Below are positions 54,025 through 63,336 of a DNA stretch of 64,000 nucleotides, in pieces. How positions within the stretch are numbered: the stretch's first letter is position 1; the number at the start of each line of letters is the position of its first letter. Under the pieces are notes generated by a model. That model was not told the DNA's origin, searched no databases, and saw only the letters and a program-made list of their open reading frames with translations. The stretch is from Ensifer adhaerens (GTDB lineage: Bacteria; Pseudomonadota; Alphaproteobacteria; Rhizobiales; Rhizobiaceae). The DNA lies in assembly GCF_002007205.1 (NCBI RefSeq), contig NZ_LAZS01000010.1, positions 62,001 to 126,000 on the forward strand, given 5' to 3'. A program made the position numbers and the translations under genes.

Positions 54025-55482
54025 TCAATGCCCTGCGCCGCCGGCTTCCGCCGCTGCGGGAGCAGCCGCGCCTCCAGCCGATCCACCCAATCCGCCACCG
54101 TGGATGGCCGTCATCAGGTCGGCATCGGCCAGCCAGAAATCGCGCTTTGCGTTGACGGAGAGCACGGTCGAATTGACCTTGGCCCTGACGTCGGCGAGCA
54201 GCTCGAAGGTGCTGGTGATCATGCCGTTGTAGCTGAGCGTCGCTTCTTCCTCGATCTTGGTGCGCAGCGGCACGACATTGTTGCGGTAGTGCCGTGCGAT
54301 GTCGTAGCGCGAGCGATAGGCCTCATAGGCGGAGCGTGCTTCCGAGCGGATGTTGACCGCCTTTTCCGCCAGCAGGTTCGCCGAGCGCATATGGGCAAGC
54401 TCGGCCTTGCGCATGCGCGCATTGCCGCTGTCGAAGATCGGGATGACGAATTCGAGCTCGAACTGGCCGGTCGTCTCGACCTTAGTGCCATGATCCTCCT
54501 TCTCCCGTTCCGCCTCCGCGCCGGCGACGAGTTCCAGGTCGGTCACGTAGCGGGTCGCCTCGGTGAGCTTGTAGGACTTGGCCACGGCTTCGAGATCGAG
54601 GCGGGCGATCTGCAGGTCGACGCGGCGCTTCAGCGCTTCCGCCTCGATGCTGTACTGGCGGGCCAGCGTCTTCGGCAGGTTCGGCAGGCGGTTCGGCACC
54701 TGGTAGTCGACATCGCTACTCCAGAGGCCCATCAGCCTCGTGAGGTTTTCCTTGGCAAGGCGGGCCGCAAGCCGGGCCTCAGCCGCTTGGCCCGCGAGTT
54801 CAGCGTTGAAGACGTGTTCGCGCGCCTGGTTGCCCTTGCCCATTGCGCCGGTCTCGCCGAGTTTTGCGGCAAGCTCGGAGGAGGCGTCAGCCGCCGCCTG
54901 GGCCTGTTTCAACTGCCCGACGGTTTCCCATGCGGCGACCGCTTCGATCCAGGCGCGGCGGGTCTCGGCGGCCAGCTGCAACGTGCTGAGCGCGGCGTTG
55001 AGCTGTGCCTGGCGGAAGCGCGCATCGGCAATCGCGATGGTCTTGTCGCGGGTGAGCAGCGCCAGGATATTGGTGGTGACGAGACCCTCGATCGCCTTGT
55101 AGGCCCTGAGTTCCGGCGTTCCGATGCCGGTGGTGCCGATCGAGACGGTCGGGTTGAGGAACAACGTCGCCTGCCAGGCATCCGCCGCAGCGTCGCCGAG
55201 GTCGGCATAGGCTGCCTGCAAGCCCTTATTGTTGAGAAGTGCGACCTGAACGGCGGTGTCGGCGTCGATGGTCTTGCGCTTCAGCAGCGCCTTGACCTCG
55301 GCATTGACCTTGTCCGCCTGTTCACGGTTCTGGATCCAGACGCTCTTTTTGGTCGCTGCCGTCGAGACCTTGGCGTCGACGGTCGTGAAGCCCGCGTCCT
55401 TGGCCGAGTATTCGGTCACGCATCCGGCGAGCACGAGCGGCAGACCGATTGCTGTCGCGAGGTTGAGCTTGCGAAGCCTCAT
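54025..55482 (-). CDS. TolC/CusC-family outer-membrane factor, lipoprotein
   Basis: 485 residues with a lipoprotein signal peptide (GLPLVLAGCVTEYS, lipobox Cys20). The long alpha-helical body has Ala/Glu/Arg-rich segments repeated in two halves, as in TolC-type channels (AALLNNKGLQAAYADLGDAA and a second AEALKRRVDLQIARLDLEAV). It would form the outer-membrane tunnel of an efflux complex. No periplasmic adaptor or RND pump gene is in the window. The start overlaps the small lipoprotein stop (ATGA). Its C-terminal tail is Ala/Gly-rich. Confidence 0.85.
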   Translation of the reverse strand: MRLRKLNLATAIGLPLVLAGCVTEYSAKDAGFTTVDAKVSTAATKKSVWIQNREQADKVNAEVKALLKRKTIDADTAVQVALLNNKGLQAAYADLGDAAADAWQATLFLNPTVSIGTTGIGTPELRAYKAIEGLVTTNILALLTRDKTIAIADARFRQAQLNAALSTLQLAAETRRAWIEAVAAWETVGQLKQAQAAADASSELAAKLGETGAMGKGNQAREHVFNAELAGQAAEARLAARLAKENLTRLMGLWSSDVDYQVPNRLPNLPKTLARQYSIEAEALKRRVDLQIARLDLEAVAKSYKLTEATRYVTDLELVAGAEAEREKEDHGTKVETTGQFELEFVIPIFDSGNARMRKAELAHMRSANLLAEKAVNIRSEARSAYEAYRSRYDIARHYRNNVVPLRTKIEEEATLSYNGMITSTFELLADVRAKVNSTVLSVNAKRDFWLADADLMTAIHGGGLGGSAGGAAAPAAAEAGGAGH

Positions 55483-55709
55483 GACGCGTCTCCCTTGGCG
55501 GTCGACTGTGCGTCGTTGAGCGGTCCCCAGGCCTTGGGGCCGGTCGGCTCGCGATGGGTATAGCCCGAAATGGGGCTGCGATATTGCGTGCTTCGAATGC
55601 CGCTCGTGCTATTGGCGGGATCGCCAAGGCTCGAGACCTCGGCAGGCAATGTGGCAGCGCATCCGCCCAGGACGATGGGCAGGAGCGCCATGGAAAACAA
55701 ACGTTTCAT
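55479..55709 (-). CDS. Small lipoprotein of the copper island
   Basis: 76-residue exported lipoprotein; the signal is KRLFSMALLPIVLGGCAATL with lipobox Cys17 or nearby. The mature part contains the short proline-rich SPISGYTHREPTGPKAWGPL. It overlaps the outer-membrane-factor gene by four bases, so it is likely a partner of that channel. I do not recognise a wider family. The start at 55709 is preferred to the codon pair at 55715 because of the signal-peptide register. Confidence 0.75.
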   Translation of the reverse strand: MKRLFSMALLPIVLGGCAATLPAEVSSLGDPANSTSGIRSTQYRSPISGYTHREPTGPKAWGPLNDAQSTAKGDAS

Positions 55710-55907
55710 GGTCAAACCTGAAATGTGAATGGCAGAGGTCGGCGATCGACCGGATGAAACCGGGCGGGCCTTGTCGCGGACCGCGCTAGAGGTGGGACGA
55801 GCGTCTCATCGACACGCAGAAACCACGGCAGCGCCTTGCACCGCTGCAGAACCTTCAGTCGTCTGGGACCAAAGGGAACCTGCAGCAGCGGTCACGAATT
55901 CACGAAA

Positions 55908-56297
55908 TCAGGCTCTTGGGGGACGATGAAGGCCGTCGAGCTCACCGGGAGTGAACTGCGGGTGCGGGCCGAAATTGCGGACGGAGCGCGGGAAAGCGGG
56001 GTGGCTGCCATCGGCATCGGCAAGGACGGCAACGGCGGCGCAGAAGGTCTTGCAGCAATCCTTCTTCTCGGCCTTGCCGTTTTGTTCTGCCGGCTTCACC
56101 TTGCCCTTGTCGAGGCTCGGGCAATGCTCGGCCGCTGCCTGCGCCGGATCGGCGGATGCCTCGATCTGCATCGCGCCGTGGGCGGCCGCATGCATCATGC
56201 CGGAAGCGGTGGAAAAGGGCAGCACCGCCAGCGACAAAGCGATCGCCAGCTTCAGCACCATCAGCAAACGCAGATATGTGGTTCGCACCTTCTCCAT
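55908..56297 (-). CDS. Exported Cys/His-containing protein of the copper island
   Basis: 129 residues with an N-terminal membrane or signal segment (LRLLMVLKLAIALSLAVLPF) and then AHGAMQIEASADPAQAAAEH, followed by CPSLDKGKVKPAEQNGK and KKDCCKTFCAAVAVLADADG. The closely spaced His and four Cys suggest metal binding in the periplasm. I do not recognise a named family, though similar small proteins occur in copper operons. The start at 56297 gives the signal segment directly; an upstream in-frame start adds 20 polar residues. It lies between CueR and the small lipoprotein, with 198 bases before the latter. Confidence 0.65.
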   Translation of the reverse strand: MEKVRTTYLRLLMVLKLAIALSLAVLPFSTASGMMHAAAHGAMQIEASADPAQAAAEHCPSLDKGKVKPAEQNGKAEKKDCCKTFCAAVAVLADADGSHPAFPRSVRNFGPHPQFTPGELDGLHRPPRA

Positions 56298-56392
56298 GAT
56301 CGATCCGTAGAAACGCCTTTGATTCCTGTCAATGCGGCTTGCGCTCGGCGCCGTCACGAATGCGTGAGGCCCGCGATGCGCAGGTCTTGTCG

Positions 56393-56863
56393 TCAGCCGT
56401 ACCGCCGGTTGCGGACCGGATCGATGCCGGCCGTACCGAAGCGGGCGGGCTCCGTTGCCTTCGCCGGCGCGTTCGTGGCATCGGCGAGATCATCGAGAAT
56501 AGGACAATCCGGGCGTCCGTCGCCATGGCAATGGGCGGCGAGGTGTTTGAGCGTCCGGCTCATCGCCTTCAGTTCCTCGGCCTTGCGCTCCAGGATCTCG
56601 ACATGTTCGAGCGCGATCTTCTTGACCTCGCCGCTGGCACGCGACCGGTCGCGCCAGAGCGCCAGGAGGTCCGTCATCTGCTCGACGGTGAAGCCGAGAT
56701 CGCGCGAGCGGCGGATGAAGCGCAGCGTATGGACGTCGTTGTCGCCATAGTTGCGATAACCGGCTTCGCTGCGGTCGGCTTGCGGGATGAGGCCGATTGT
56801 CTCGTAGTAGCGGATCATTTTCGTCGAGACGCCGGAGGCGCGTGAGGCTTCGCCGATATTCAT
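56393..56863 (-). CDS. cueR: Cu(I)-responsive MerR-family regulator CueR/HmrR
   Basis: 156-residue activator. The winged helix is at the N-terminus (MNIGEASRASGVSTKMIRYY and GYRNYGDNDVHTLRFIRRSR), followed by the long dimer helix. Copper ligands are the two Cys in HCHGDGRPDCPILDDLAD near the C-terminus, spaced as in CueR. The start at 56863 matches the family N-terminus; the 23 upstream residues of the longer frame are unconserved. It lies 98 bases after the copper ATPase gene. It should activate the promoter at 59515-59539. Confidence 0.92.
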   Translation of the reverse strand: MNIGEASRASGVSTKMIRYYETIGLIPQADRSEAGYRNYGDNDVHTLRFIRRSRDLGFTVEQMTDLLALWRDRSRASGEVKKIALEHVEILERKAEELKAMSRTLKHLAAHCHGDGRPDCPILDDLADATNAPAKATEPARFGTAGIDPVRNRRYG

Positions 56864-56961
56864 GATGTCATCCTTGTTACCGCGTTGCGGCCATTCGCTA
56901 CGAATATAAGGGCTCTCCCCGGCTTCCGCCATGCAGGCGAGAGCCGGGCAGATTGTCGAGC

Positions 56962-59478
56962 CTAGGCCGCCGGTGCTGCGGCGACCGGGCGAAAACCCCT
57001 GAGCCGCAAGGCGTTGCCCAGCACGAAGACGCTCGATAGCGCCATGGCACCGGCCGCAAAGATCGGCGACAGCAGCAGCCCATAGGCCGGGTAGAGCGCG
57101 CCGGCAGCAACCGGGATCAGCACCGCGTTATAGGCGAAGGCCCAGAACAGGTTCTCCTTGATGTTGCGGATCGTCGCCTTGGACAGCGCGATCGCATTCG
57201 GCACGCCCAAGAGGTCGCCGGACATCAGCACCACGTCGGCGCTCTCGATGGCGACGTCCGTGCCGGTGCCGATCGCCAGGCCGACATCGGCTTCGGCGAG
57301 CGCCGGCGCATCGTTGATGCCGTCGCCGACGAAGGCGACCGCGCGTCCGCCCTGCTTCAACTTCTTCAGCGCCGCGACCTTACCATCCGGCAGGACTTCT
57401 GCGATGACCTCGTCGATGCCGAGCTTGGCGGCGATCGCCTCCGCGGTGCGGCGGTTGTCGCCGGTGATCATCGCGACCTTCAGGCCGAGATCGTGCAGCA
57501 TGCGGATCGCCTGCGGCGTCGTTTCCTTGATCGGGTCGGCAACCGCGATGATCGCCGCCAACTTGCCGTCGATCGCCGCATAGAGCGGGCTCTTGCCTTC
57601 CGAGCCGAGACGCGCCGCCTGCTCGGCGAAAGCCGAGACGTCGAGCTTCAACTGCTTCATCAGCCGGTCGGCACCGACATGGACGGTGCGGCCCGCCACT
57701 TCGGCGCTGGCGCCGAAACCGGGGATTGCCTCGAACCTGGCCGGTTCGGCGATCATGAGCCCCTTTGCCTTCGCCGCTTCGACGATCGCCTCGGCGATCG
57801 GGTGTTCGGAGCGGGTTTCGACGGCGGCCACCAGCGTCAGCACGGCGTCGCGATCGAAGCCCTCGGCGGTTTCGAGGTCGGTCAGTTCCGGCCGCCCCTT
57901 GGTCAAGGTGCCGGTCTTGTCGACGGCGATGACCGCGGCGTTGCGCAGCGTCTGCAGGGCCTCGCCCTTGCGGAAGAGCACACCCATTTCGGCGGCGCGG
58001 CCGGTGCCGACCATGATCGAGGTCGGCGTGGCAAGACCCATGGCGCAGGGGCAGGCGATGATCAGCACGGCGACGCCGTTGACGAGCGCGAAGGTCAACG
58101 CCGGATCGGGGCCGAAGACCAGCCAGATGCCGAAGGTCAGAAGCGCGATCGCGATGACGGCCGGCACGAACCAGGCGGTGACGCGGTCGACCAGCGACTG
58201 GATCGGCAGCTTTGCGCCCTGCGCCTGCTCGACCATCTTGATGATCTGCGCCAGCACCGTGTCGGCGCCGACCTTGGTGGCGCGGAATGTGAAGGAGCCG
58301 GTCTTGTTGATCGTGCCGCCGACTACTTCGCTGCCGGCCCCCTTTTCGACCGGAACCGGTTCGCCCGTGATCATCGATTCGTCGACATAGGAGTTGCCGT
58401 CGATGACGCTGCCGTCGACCGGTACCCGGTCGCCGGGGCGCACGACGACGGTGTCGCCGGCGTTGACGTCGGAAAGCGGCACTTCGATCGTCTCGCCGTC
58501 GCGGATCACGCGGGCGGTCTTTGCCTGCAGTCCCATCAGATGCTTGATCGCCTCGGAGGTCCGGCCCTTGGCGCGCGCCTCGAGGAACCGGCCGAGCAGG
58601 ATCAAGGTGACGATGACGGCTGCAGCTTCATAGTAGACGTTGGCGGTACCGTCGGGCAGAAGGTCCGGCGCGAATGTGGCAACGACCGAGTAGACCCAGG
58701 CGGCGGACGTGCCGATCGCGACCAGCGAGTTCATGTCGGGCGCCAGGCGGAAGAGGGCGGGGACACCCTTCTGGTAGAAACGCAGGCCCGGGCCGAAGAG
58801 CACCAGCGTCGTCAGCACGAACTGCAGATACCAGCTTTCCTGCATGCCGATATTGTTCATGACGAATTCGTGCACGCCCGGGATGAAGTGCGAGCCCATT
58901 TCAAGCACGAAGATCGGCAGCGTCAGGACACCGGCAATCAGCAGCGCGCGCGCAAGCTTTCGCGTCTCCTGTTCGCGCTTCTCGCCTTCGCGATCGACGC
59001 TTTCGTCGCCGGTGATGCGCTTGGCGGCGTAGCCGGCAAGGCGGACCGCCTCTTCGAGCGAGGCTGCGGTGGCGATGCCCTTCGTCACGCGGACGGAGGC
59101 GCGTTCGGTCGCGAGATTGACATTGGCTTGGCTGACGCCCGGCACCGTCTTCAGCGCCTTTTCGATGCGCGCGACGCAGGACGCGCAGGTCATGCCTTCG
59201 ATGGTGAGCTCGATCGTGTCTTCGGCCGCACCGTAACCGGCGTTCTCGATCGCCTTGACGATATCGGCCGACTTGGTGCTGGCATCGAAGCGGACGTCAG
59301 CGCGTTCCGTTGCAAGGTTGACCGAGGCTTCGGTGACACCAGGCACAGCGCGAATCGCCTTTTCGACGCGCGCCACACAGGATGCGCAGGTCATGCCCTC
59401 GACGGGAATGCTGGCGCTCAATGCCGCGGCGGACATCGCTTCGAGATCGTTCGTTCTAAGGGGGGTCACAGATCCCAT
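56962..59478 (-). CDS. copA: Copper-exporting P-type ATPase
   Basis: 838-residue P1B-type ATPase that pumps Cu(I) out of the cytoplasm; called actP in some rhizobia. Two heavy-metal-associated domains carry [15 protein letters not shown] and [15 protein letters not shown] near the N-terminus. The membrane copper site is [13 protein letters not shown]. Phosphorylation Asp is in [11 protein letters not shown], with [23 protein letters not shown] and [17 protein letters not shown]. The start at 59478 has GGAGC upstream in a 322-base divergent gap containing a CueR-type promoter. All catalytic motifs are intact. Confidence 0.96.
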   Translation of the reverse strand: MGSVTPLRTNDLEAMSAAALSASIPVEGMTCASCVARVEKAIRAVPGVTEASVNLATERADVRFDASTKSADIVKAIENAGYGAAEDTIELTIEGMTCASCVARIEKALKTVPGVSQANVNLATERASVRVTKGIATAASLEEAVRLAGYAAKRITGDESVDREGEKREQETRKLARALLIAGVLTLPIFVLEMGSHFIPGVHEFVMNNIGMQESWYLQFVLTTLVLFGPGLRFYQKGVPALFRLAPDMNSLVAIGTSAAWVYSVVATFAPDLLPDGTANVYYEAAAVIVTLILLGRFLEARAKGRTSEAIKHLMGLQAKTARVIRDGETIEVPLSDVNAGDTVVVRPGDRVPVDGSVIDGNSYVDESMITGEPVPVEKGAGSEVVGGTINKTGSFTFRATKVGADTVLAQIIKMVEQAQGAKLPIQSLVDRVTAWFVPAVIAIALLTFGIWLVFGPDPALTFALVNGVAVLIIACPCAMGLATPTSIMVGTGRAAEMGVLFRKGEALQTLRNAAVIAVDKTGTLTKGRPELTDLETAEGFDRDAVLTLVAAVETRSEHPIAEAIVEAAKAKGLMIAEPARFEAIPGFGASAEVAGRTVHVGADRLMKQLKLDVSAFAEQAARLGSEGKSPLYAAIDGKLAAIIAVADPIKETTPQAIRMLHDLGLKVAMITGDNRRTAEAIAAKLGIDEVIAEVLPDGKVAALKKLKQGGRAVAFVGDGINDAPALAEADVGLAIGTGTDVAIESADVVLMSGDLLGVPNAIALSKATIRNIKENLFWAFAYNAVLIPVAAGALYPAYGLLLSPIFAAGAMALSSVFVLGNALRLRGFRPVAAAPAA

Positions 59479-59800
59479 GATCGTGCTCCTTTCTCTGTCT
59501 TTTGTCGCAAGATGGAGCTTCCAACGATGGGAAGGTCAAGGGCGCAAAAGAGATTTCTGCACGCCATCTTCAGAGCGGCAGGGAGAGGTCTGCCAGCGCA
59601 GCGGTAATGGCCCGCGATGCACGATGGAAGCCGCCTTGACGCAAGCTCAGCCGCGAGGCCCGGCAGGTTTGTCAAGGCGCAGTTCGAATGGCTCCCGGCT
59701 TGCCGGCGATCGCAAGGCTGCGACCGTGCCTCGGGTGCCTCTTGCGAGTGAACTGCATCGGATCCATCCTGTAGAAGTTGCGTCCCATAGGGAGGTTAGG
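59479..59800. other. Divergent intergenic region holding the copper ATPase promoter
   Basis: 322 bases between the copper ATPase (minus) and the monooxygenase-fold gene (plus). The left third holds the CueR-type promoter described separately. The right end holds GGAGG for the gene at 59801. I see no further gene. Confidence 0.6.
59515..59539 (-). promoter_or_regulatory. CueR-type promoter of the copper ATPase gene
   Basis: Read on the minus strand: TTGACC (-35), overlapping the operator ACCTTCC-N8-GGAAGCT, then CATCTT as -10 about 19 bases after the -35. The long spacer with the palindrome inside it is the hallmark of MerR/CueR-activated promoters. It lies about 40 to 60 bases upstream of the ATG at 59478. 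Confidence 0.85.
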
Positions 59801-60100
59801 ATGACGGCTTATAATTGTGTCCGTTTCCGCGTGAGACCCGGTCAAGAGGAACGGTTTGAGCAACTTTTTCGCAGCGCTGGTCGCGACTTTGAAGGCTTGC
59901 GGAAGATGGCGCTCAGCAAGGCAGCGGATGGATCGTATTTCTCAATTGCCGAATGGCAAAGCCTTGAGGCGATCGCCGCGGCGCGACCCATGATGAAGGC
60001 GAATCTCGACACGTTCCGCGATACGCTCCTGGAACTCAGTCAGGATCTCGGGGTCACGGACCCGATTTCCGGCGAGGCGATCTTCGAAATGGCGCGCTAG
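59801..60100 (+). CDS. Antibiotic-biosynthesis-monooxygenase-fold (ABM) protein
   Basis: 99-residue alpha/beta ferredoxin-like protein. VRFRVRPGQEERFEQLFRSA and SYFSIAEWQSLEAIAAARPM match the ABM pattern. GGAGG six bases before the ATG fixes the start; the long open frame upstream of it lies opposite the copper ATPase promoter region and is not used. The protein may be a quinol monooxygenase or a small binding protein. It lies divergently from the copper island and ends before a 277-base gap with no recognised gene. Confidence 0.75.
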   Translation: MTAYNCVRFRVRPGQEERFEQLFRSAGRDFEGLRKMALSKAADGSYFSIAEWQSLEAIAAARPMMKANLDTFRDTLLELSQDLGVTDPISGEAIFEMAR

Positions 60101-60377
60101 AGAAATGTTGCTGCGCAAGGTGTGACGGCAACAGTTCCGTCGGTTGGTTGACGGGGAGGTCGGCCTTGGCTGCTAAGGCCGCGGACCTGATGACAGTGAT
60201 GTCGTCGGCTTGCGAACGCGTGGGGCAGCATCAGAACCGGCACGACATCTAGCGCCGGATTTTGGATGGGTTGAGAGTAGAACACTGCGACGAAGGCGCG
60301 ATGACGGGTTGAGGTCACCGCAGGCAATGGCTATGTCGTGCCGCACACATGCGTCACGAACCATAAGGCCATTCGGA

Positions 60378-61316
60378 ATGATCCCAGACTTTCTCGTTAC
60401 CCATTCCGGTGGTTTCCACGCCGATGAGTTGCTTTCCAGTGTCATCCTCACGCGACTTTTCCCTAAGGCTCGCCTCGTTCGCAGCCGGGCGGCGGAATGG
60501 CTGAAGCCGGGGGCGGACCGCATCATCTATGATGTCGGCGGCCAGTATGATGCGGCAGCCGGGCTGTTCGATCACCATCAGCGTGGAGCGCCGGTTAGAG
60601 AGGATGGTCAGCCCTACAGTTCGTTCGGGCTGGTCTGGAAGCATTACGGGCGCGCCTATCTGGCAGCGCTCGGTGTTCCCGAAGCGCATGTCGAGGCGGT
60701 GCACGCCGCCTTCGATACGCGCTTCGTGCTGCCGGTCGATCTGGTCGACAACGGCGCGCTCGACCCCTCCGTGGCCGGGCCTTTGGCGGGGCTGACGCTG
60801 TCGGCGCTGCTGGAAACCTTGAAGCCTGTCTTCGACGAATCCGGCCAGGAGGCCGAGGATCGCAGTTTCCAACAAGCGCTTTCGATCGCGCGCGCGTTCG
60901 TCGAGGCCGGCGTGTCTCAGCGCGCCGCAAAACTTAGGGCCGAGGCGCTCGTGCTTGAGCAGATCGCCCTTGCCGGTGAAGGCCGGGTGCTCGAACTGCC
61001 GCGGGGCATGCCTTTTCGCCCGGCGATCGTGAAAGCTGGCGCCGACCACCTGCTGTTCGTTGTCCATCCGCGCGAAAACGACTGGTGCCTGACGGGCATT
61101 CGCAAGGCCGACGAAGGGTTCGAGCTGCGCGCCGATCTGCCGGCGGCCTGGGCGGGCCTCACGAACGGCGCGTTGGAAGCGGCGTGTGGCGTGCCGGGCG
61201 CGAGCTTTTGCCACAATGGCCGCTTCATCGCGGCAGCAGCGACGCGCGAGGCAGCACTCGCCATGGCCGATCTCGCCGTCAAGGAAGCAACGTCGGCGGA
61301 TCGCGGTCAGATCTAA
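60378..61316 (+). CDS. MYG1/UPF0160-family DHH-like hydrolase
   Basis: 312-residue soluble protein. VTHSGGFHADELLSSVILTR is the N-terminal signature, and YDAAAGLFDHHQRGAPVRED gives the Asp-His-His of DHH-type phosphoesterases. Eukaryotic MYG1 is an RNA exonuclease; bacterial relatives are mostly uncharacterised. The ATG at 60378 fits the conserved N-terminus, though the ribosome site (AAGG at about ten bases) is modest. It converges on the GlxA-type regulator. Function here is unknown beyond a metal-dependent hydrolase. Confidence 0.85.
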   Translation: MIPDFLVTHSGGFHADELLSSVILTRLFPKARLVRSRAAEWLKPGADRIIYDVGGQYDAAAGLFDHHQRGAPVREDGQPYSSFGLVWKHYGRAYLAALGVPEAHVEAVHAAFDTRFVLPVDLVDNGALDPSVAGPLAGLTLSALLETLKPVFDESGQEAEDRSFQQALSIARAFVEAGVSQRAAKLRAEALVLEQIALAGEGRVLELPRGMPFRPAIVKAGADHLLFVVHPRENDWCLTGIRKADEGFELRADLPAAWAGLTNGALEAACGVPGASFCHNGRFIAAAATREAALAMADLAVKEATSADRGQI

Positions 61317-61383
61317 CGGAACTGACGAGCCGGCGGCAGCGGCTAAAGCCTGTGCGCCGTCGGCCGGATCGCTTGAGGACGGG

Positions 61384-62379
61384 TCACGCCGAAAGCGTGG
61401 CCCTGAACTTGCTCGGCGACTGACCGTAGGTTTTCGCAAAAATTCGCGAGAAGTGGCCGGCGTTCTCGAAGCCGACCTCGAGCGCGATGTCGATCAGCGG
61501 CGCCTTTGTCTGCGTCAGCAGATGCTTGGCGCGCTCCAGCCGAAATTTCCGGTAGACAAGTGCAGGCGACATCTTCGCCTTGTCCATGAAAAGGCGTTCC
61601 AGCTGCCGCCGGGACAAGCCGACGGACGCCGCCAGCTCCGGGATCGATAACGTATTGTCGGTGTGCTGCTCCATGATGATGAGGGCGGCGTTGAGGCGCG
61701 GGTCGTTGCTCTCGATCGCCAGCGGCTTTCGCGGCTGGACATGAAGATGCGTGCGGGCCTTGTCGATCTGCAGCACCTCCAGCGCATTGCGCTCCGCTTC
61801 CTTGCTGATGTGCAGGCGCACAATATGCGCTGCCATGTCGGCCGCACTGCTGCCGCCCGCGCACGACCCGCGGGTGCGATCGAGATTGAAGAGCCGGTCC
61901 GAACGAACCTTGAGTTCGGGGAAACGTTCGCGGAACGCCTGGTAATGAAGCCAGCTCACGCAAACCGTGTGCCCGGTCATCAGCCCGGCTTCGGCAAGCA
62001 CGAAGGTCCCCGTGCACAGGCCGATCAACGGCACCTTGCGCTCGGCTGCCTTCTTGAGGAAGCGGACTGTGTCGTCGTCGATCGGGTGCCGGTTGTTGAG
62101 CAGGCCGCCGACAACGACGATGTAGTTGAATGCGGCGGGATCGACGAGGTCTGATGTCGGCGCCACCTGCACCCCGCAACTGGAGGCGATGAGATGCCTC
62201 GTGTTGCCGAGCACCTGCCAGTCGGCGCGGATGCGGCCGGACTTGTCGAGCTGGTCGCTCGCGAGCCGCAACGTGTCGATGAAGAGAGCGAATGCCGAAA
62301 GGGTGAAGGACCGGGCCAAAACGAAACCGATCTTGAGACGGTCGGCTTCTGCCTCTTTGGATTTGATGGTCGTCGTCAT
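61384..62379 (-). CDS. GlxA-type AraC-family regulator with GATase1-like domain
   Basis: 331 residues. The N-terminal half is a class I glutamine-amidotransferase/DJ-1-like sensor domain (FNYIVVVGGLLNNRHPIDDD, then LIGLCTGTFVLAEAGLMTGH). The C-terminal half has two AraC helix-turn-helix motifs (LSIPELAASVGLSRRQLERL and APLIDIALEVGFENAGHFSR). The start at 62379 gives MTTTIKSKEAEADRLKIGFV; longer in-frame starts have no support. Relatives in rhizobia regulate catabolism of choline-, carnitine- or amino-acid-derived compounds, but no target gene is adjacent here. Confidence 0.88.
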   Translation of the reverse strand: MTTTIKSKEAEADRLKIGFVLARSFTLSAFALFIDTLRLASDQLDKSGRIRADWQVLGNTRHLIASSCGVQVAPTSDLVDPAAFNYIVVVGGLLNNRHPIDDDTVRFLKKAAERKVPLIGLCTGTFVLAEAGLMTGHTVCVSWLHYQAFRERFPELKVRSDRLFNLDRTRGSCAGGSSAADMAAHIVRLHISKEAERNALEVLQIDKARTHLHVQPRKPLAIESNDPRLNAALIIMEQHTDNTLSIPELAASVGLSRRQLERLFMDKAKMSPALVYRKFRLERAKHLLTQTKAPLIDIALEVGFENAGHFSRIFAKTYGQSPSKFRATLSA

Positions 62380-62962
62380 TTGCCGTTCATGCTCGCGCCG
62401 CCAAGATCTCCCGTTCCTTGTCGAGCTTGCTCGGGACGGGAAGCCGCTGGCGGCAGAGACCTGCCTTTCGATGTCCATGGAACCGGGGTCGCTTTCCTCC
62501 AGCGCTCCCATGGAGTGGCGCGGGAAGTCGACGCCCGGACGAAGGCGTCTTCCGCCGCATCATAACGAAGTGGCTGGCCTCAGATTGCTCTCGTCACGAC
62601 TTGCGCCGCTACGGTTACGAACATGGCCGCCAGGGTCAGCGCCGCACCGAAACGTGCAACCTTCATCCGGCGTTCCCGTGAACCGCTCCAATCATACCCC
62701 ATTTTTCCGCTCCCTCGCGACCGGGCCAGAACGCGAACCGCAGGCCTGGCACGTCACGGCTCCGAGTTGCCGGTCATGCTGCAGCGATCCCGTCGACCGT
62801 GTCAAGCTTCCCGCGGCGCCAGCGATTTGCAGCGCAGAGTCCTGTGCCGGTGCGCAAAGGAAATTGGGTGCGAGGGCGCAAACCCCCTAGTTGTGCGGGG
62901 AGCCTCTTTCTGCCGTTGTGATAGTTTTCCCGCTTGGTATGATTTTTAAAGGGAGGGCGAAG
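62380..62962. other. Divergent intergenic region
   Basis: 583 bases between the GlxA-type gene (minus) and the 65-residue protein (plus). It contains the likely micro-protein at 62580-62666. The last 60 bases become AT-rich (GATTTTTAAAGGGAGGG), probably a promoter and ribosome site for the gene at 62963. I see no other feature I can support. Confidence 0.5.
62580..62666 (-). CDS. Probable 28-residue hydrophobic micro-protein
   Basis: Reading the minus strand from ATG at 62666: MKVARFGAALTLAAMFVTVA followed by AQVVTRAI and TGA. It has a basic start, one hydrophobic helix of about 17 residues and a basic end, like a single-pass membrane or short exported peptide. GGGAA about 8 bases upstream could be a weak ribosome site. 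It lies 200 bases upstream of the GlxA-type gene on the same strand. No homology can be claimed. Confidence 0.45.
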   Translation of the reverse strand: MKVARFGAALTLAAMFVTVAAQVVTRAI

Positions 62963-63160
62963 ATGCCCGGCACATTCTCTACCGCCGACATGGACGCGAT
63001 CAAACAGCAGCACGAGGAATGGTGTCGTGCGAACGACACCGACCCGAACAGTCCCGCAGGAATAGAGAAGGCCATGCAGATGCTGGCGAACTATGGCGGC
63101 AGCGCCAGCCGGCAACCGTCCGCGCAACCGGAGGCGGGGCGCGCCAAGGCGCGCGCGTGA
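62963..63160 (+). CDS. Small hypothetical protein
   Basis: 65-residue polar protein. GGGAGGG seven bases before the ATG is a strong ribosome site and rejects the longer frame from 62891. The visible sequence has FSTADMDAIKQQHEEWCRAN, then a Pro-rich stretch, and an Arg/Ala-rich C-terminus. No membrane segment or known domain is recognised. It stands alone between the GlxA-type regulator and the LacI-type gene. Confidence 0.65.
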   Translation: MPGTFSTADMDAIKQQHEEWCRANDTDPNSPAGIEKAMQMLANYGGSASRQPSAQPEAGRAKARA

Positions 63161-63336
63161 TCGCTACGTAGATCCCCGTCTTTTGGCAGTCCGCGTGCCC
63201 GTGCTCGGCAGCGTGGAGGGAAGGCGACCGCCGAGTACGCTCGGCAGCTGGGCTTTGGCGAGACGTGTCACGCGCTCGCGATCAGGCGCCGCTCCCCAGT
63301 TTTTGGGGCGCGCACGTCAAAAGTGCGGATCTCGGT

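Noticed and set aside
57493-59607. 704-codon open frame on the plus strand opposite the copper ATPase
   Set aside because: It lies antisense to a gene with complete catalytic motifs, and its translation is Arg/Asp/Gly/His-rich low-complexity typical of GC-rich antisense frames.
60161-60181. CGGCCTT/AAGGCCG hairpin
   Set aside because: It has no T-run and no clear relation to a gene end or start.
62623-62949. 108-codon plus-strand frame upstream of the small protein at 62963
   Set aside because: Arg/Ser/Pro-rich with no ribosome site; the minus-strand micro-protein in the same place is more convincing.
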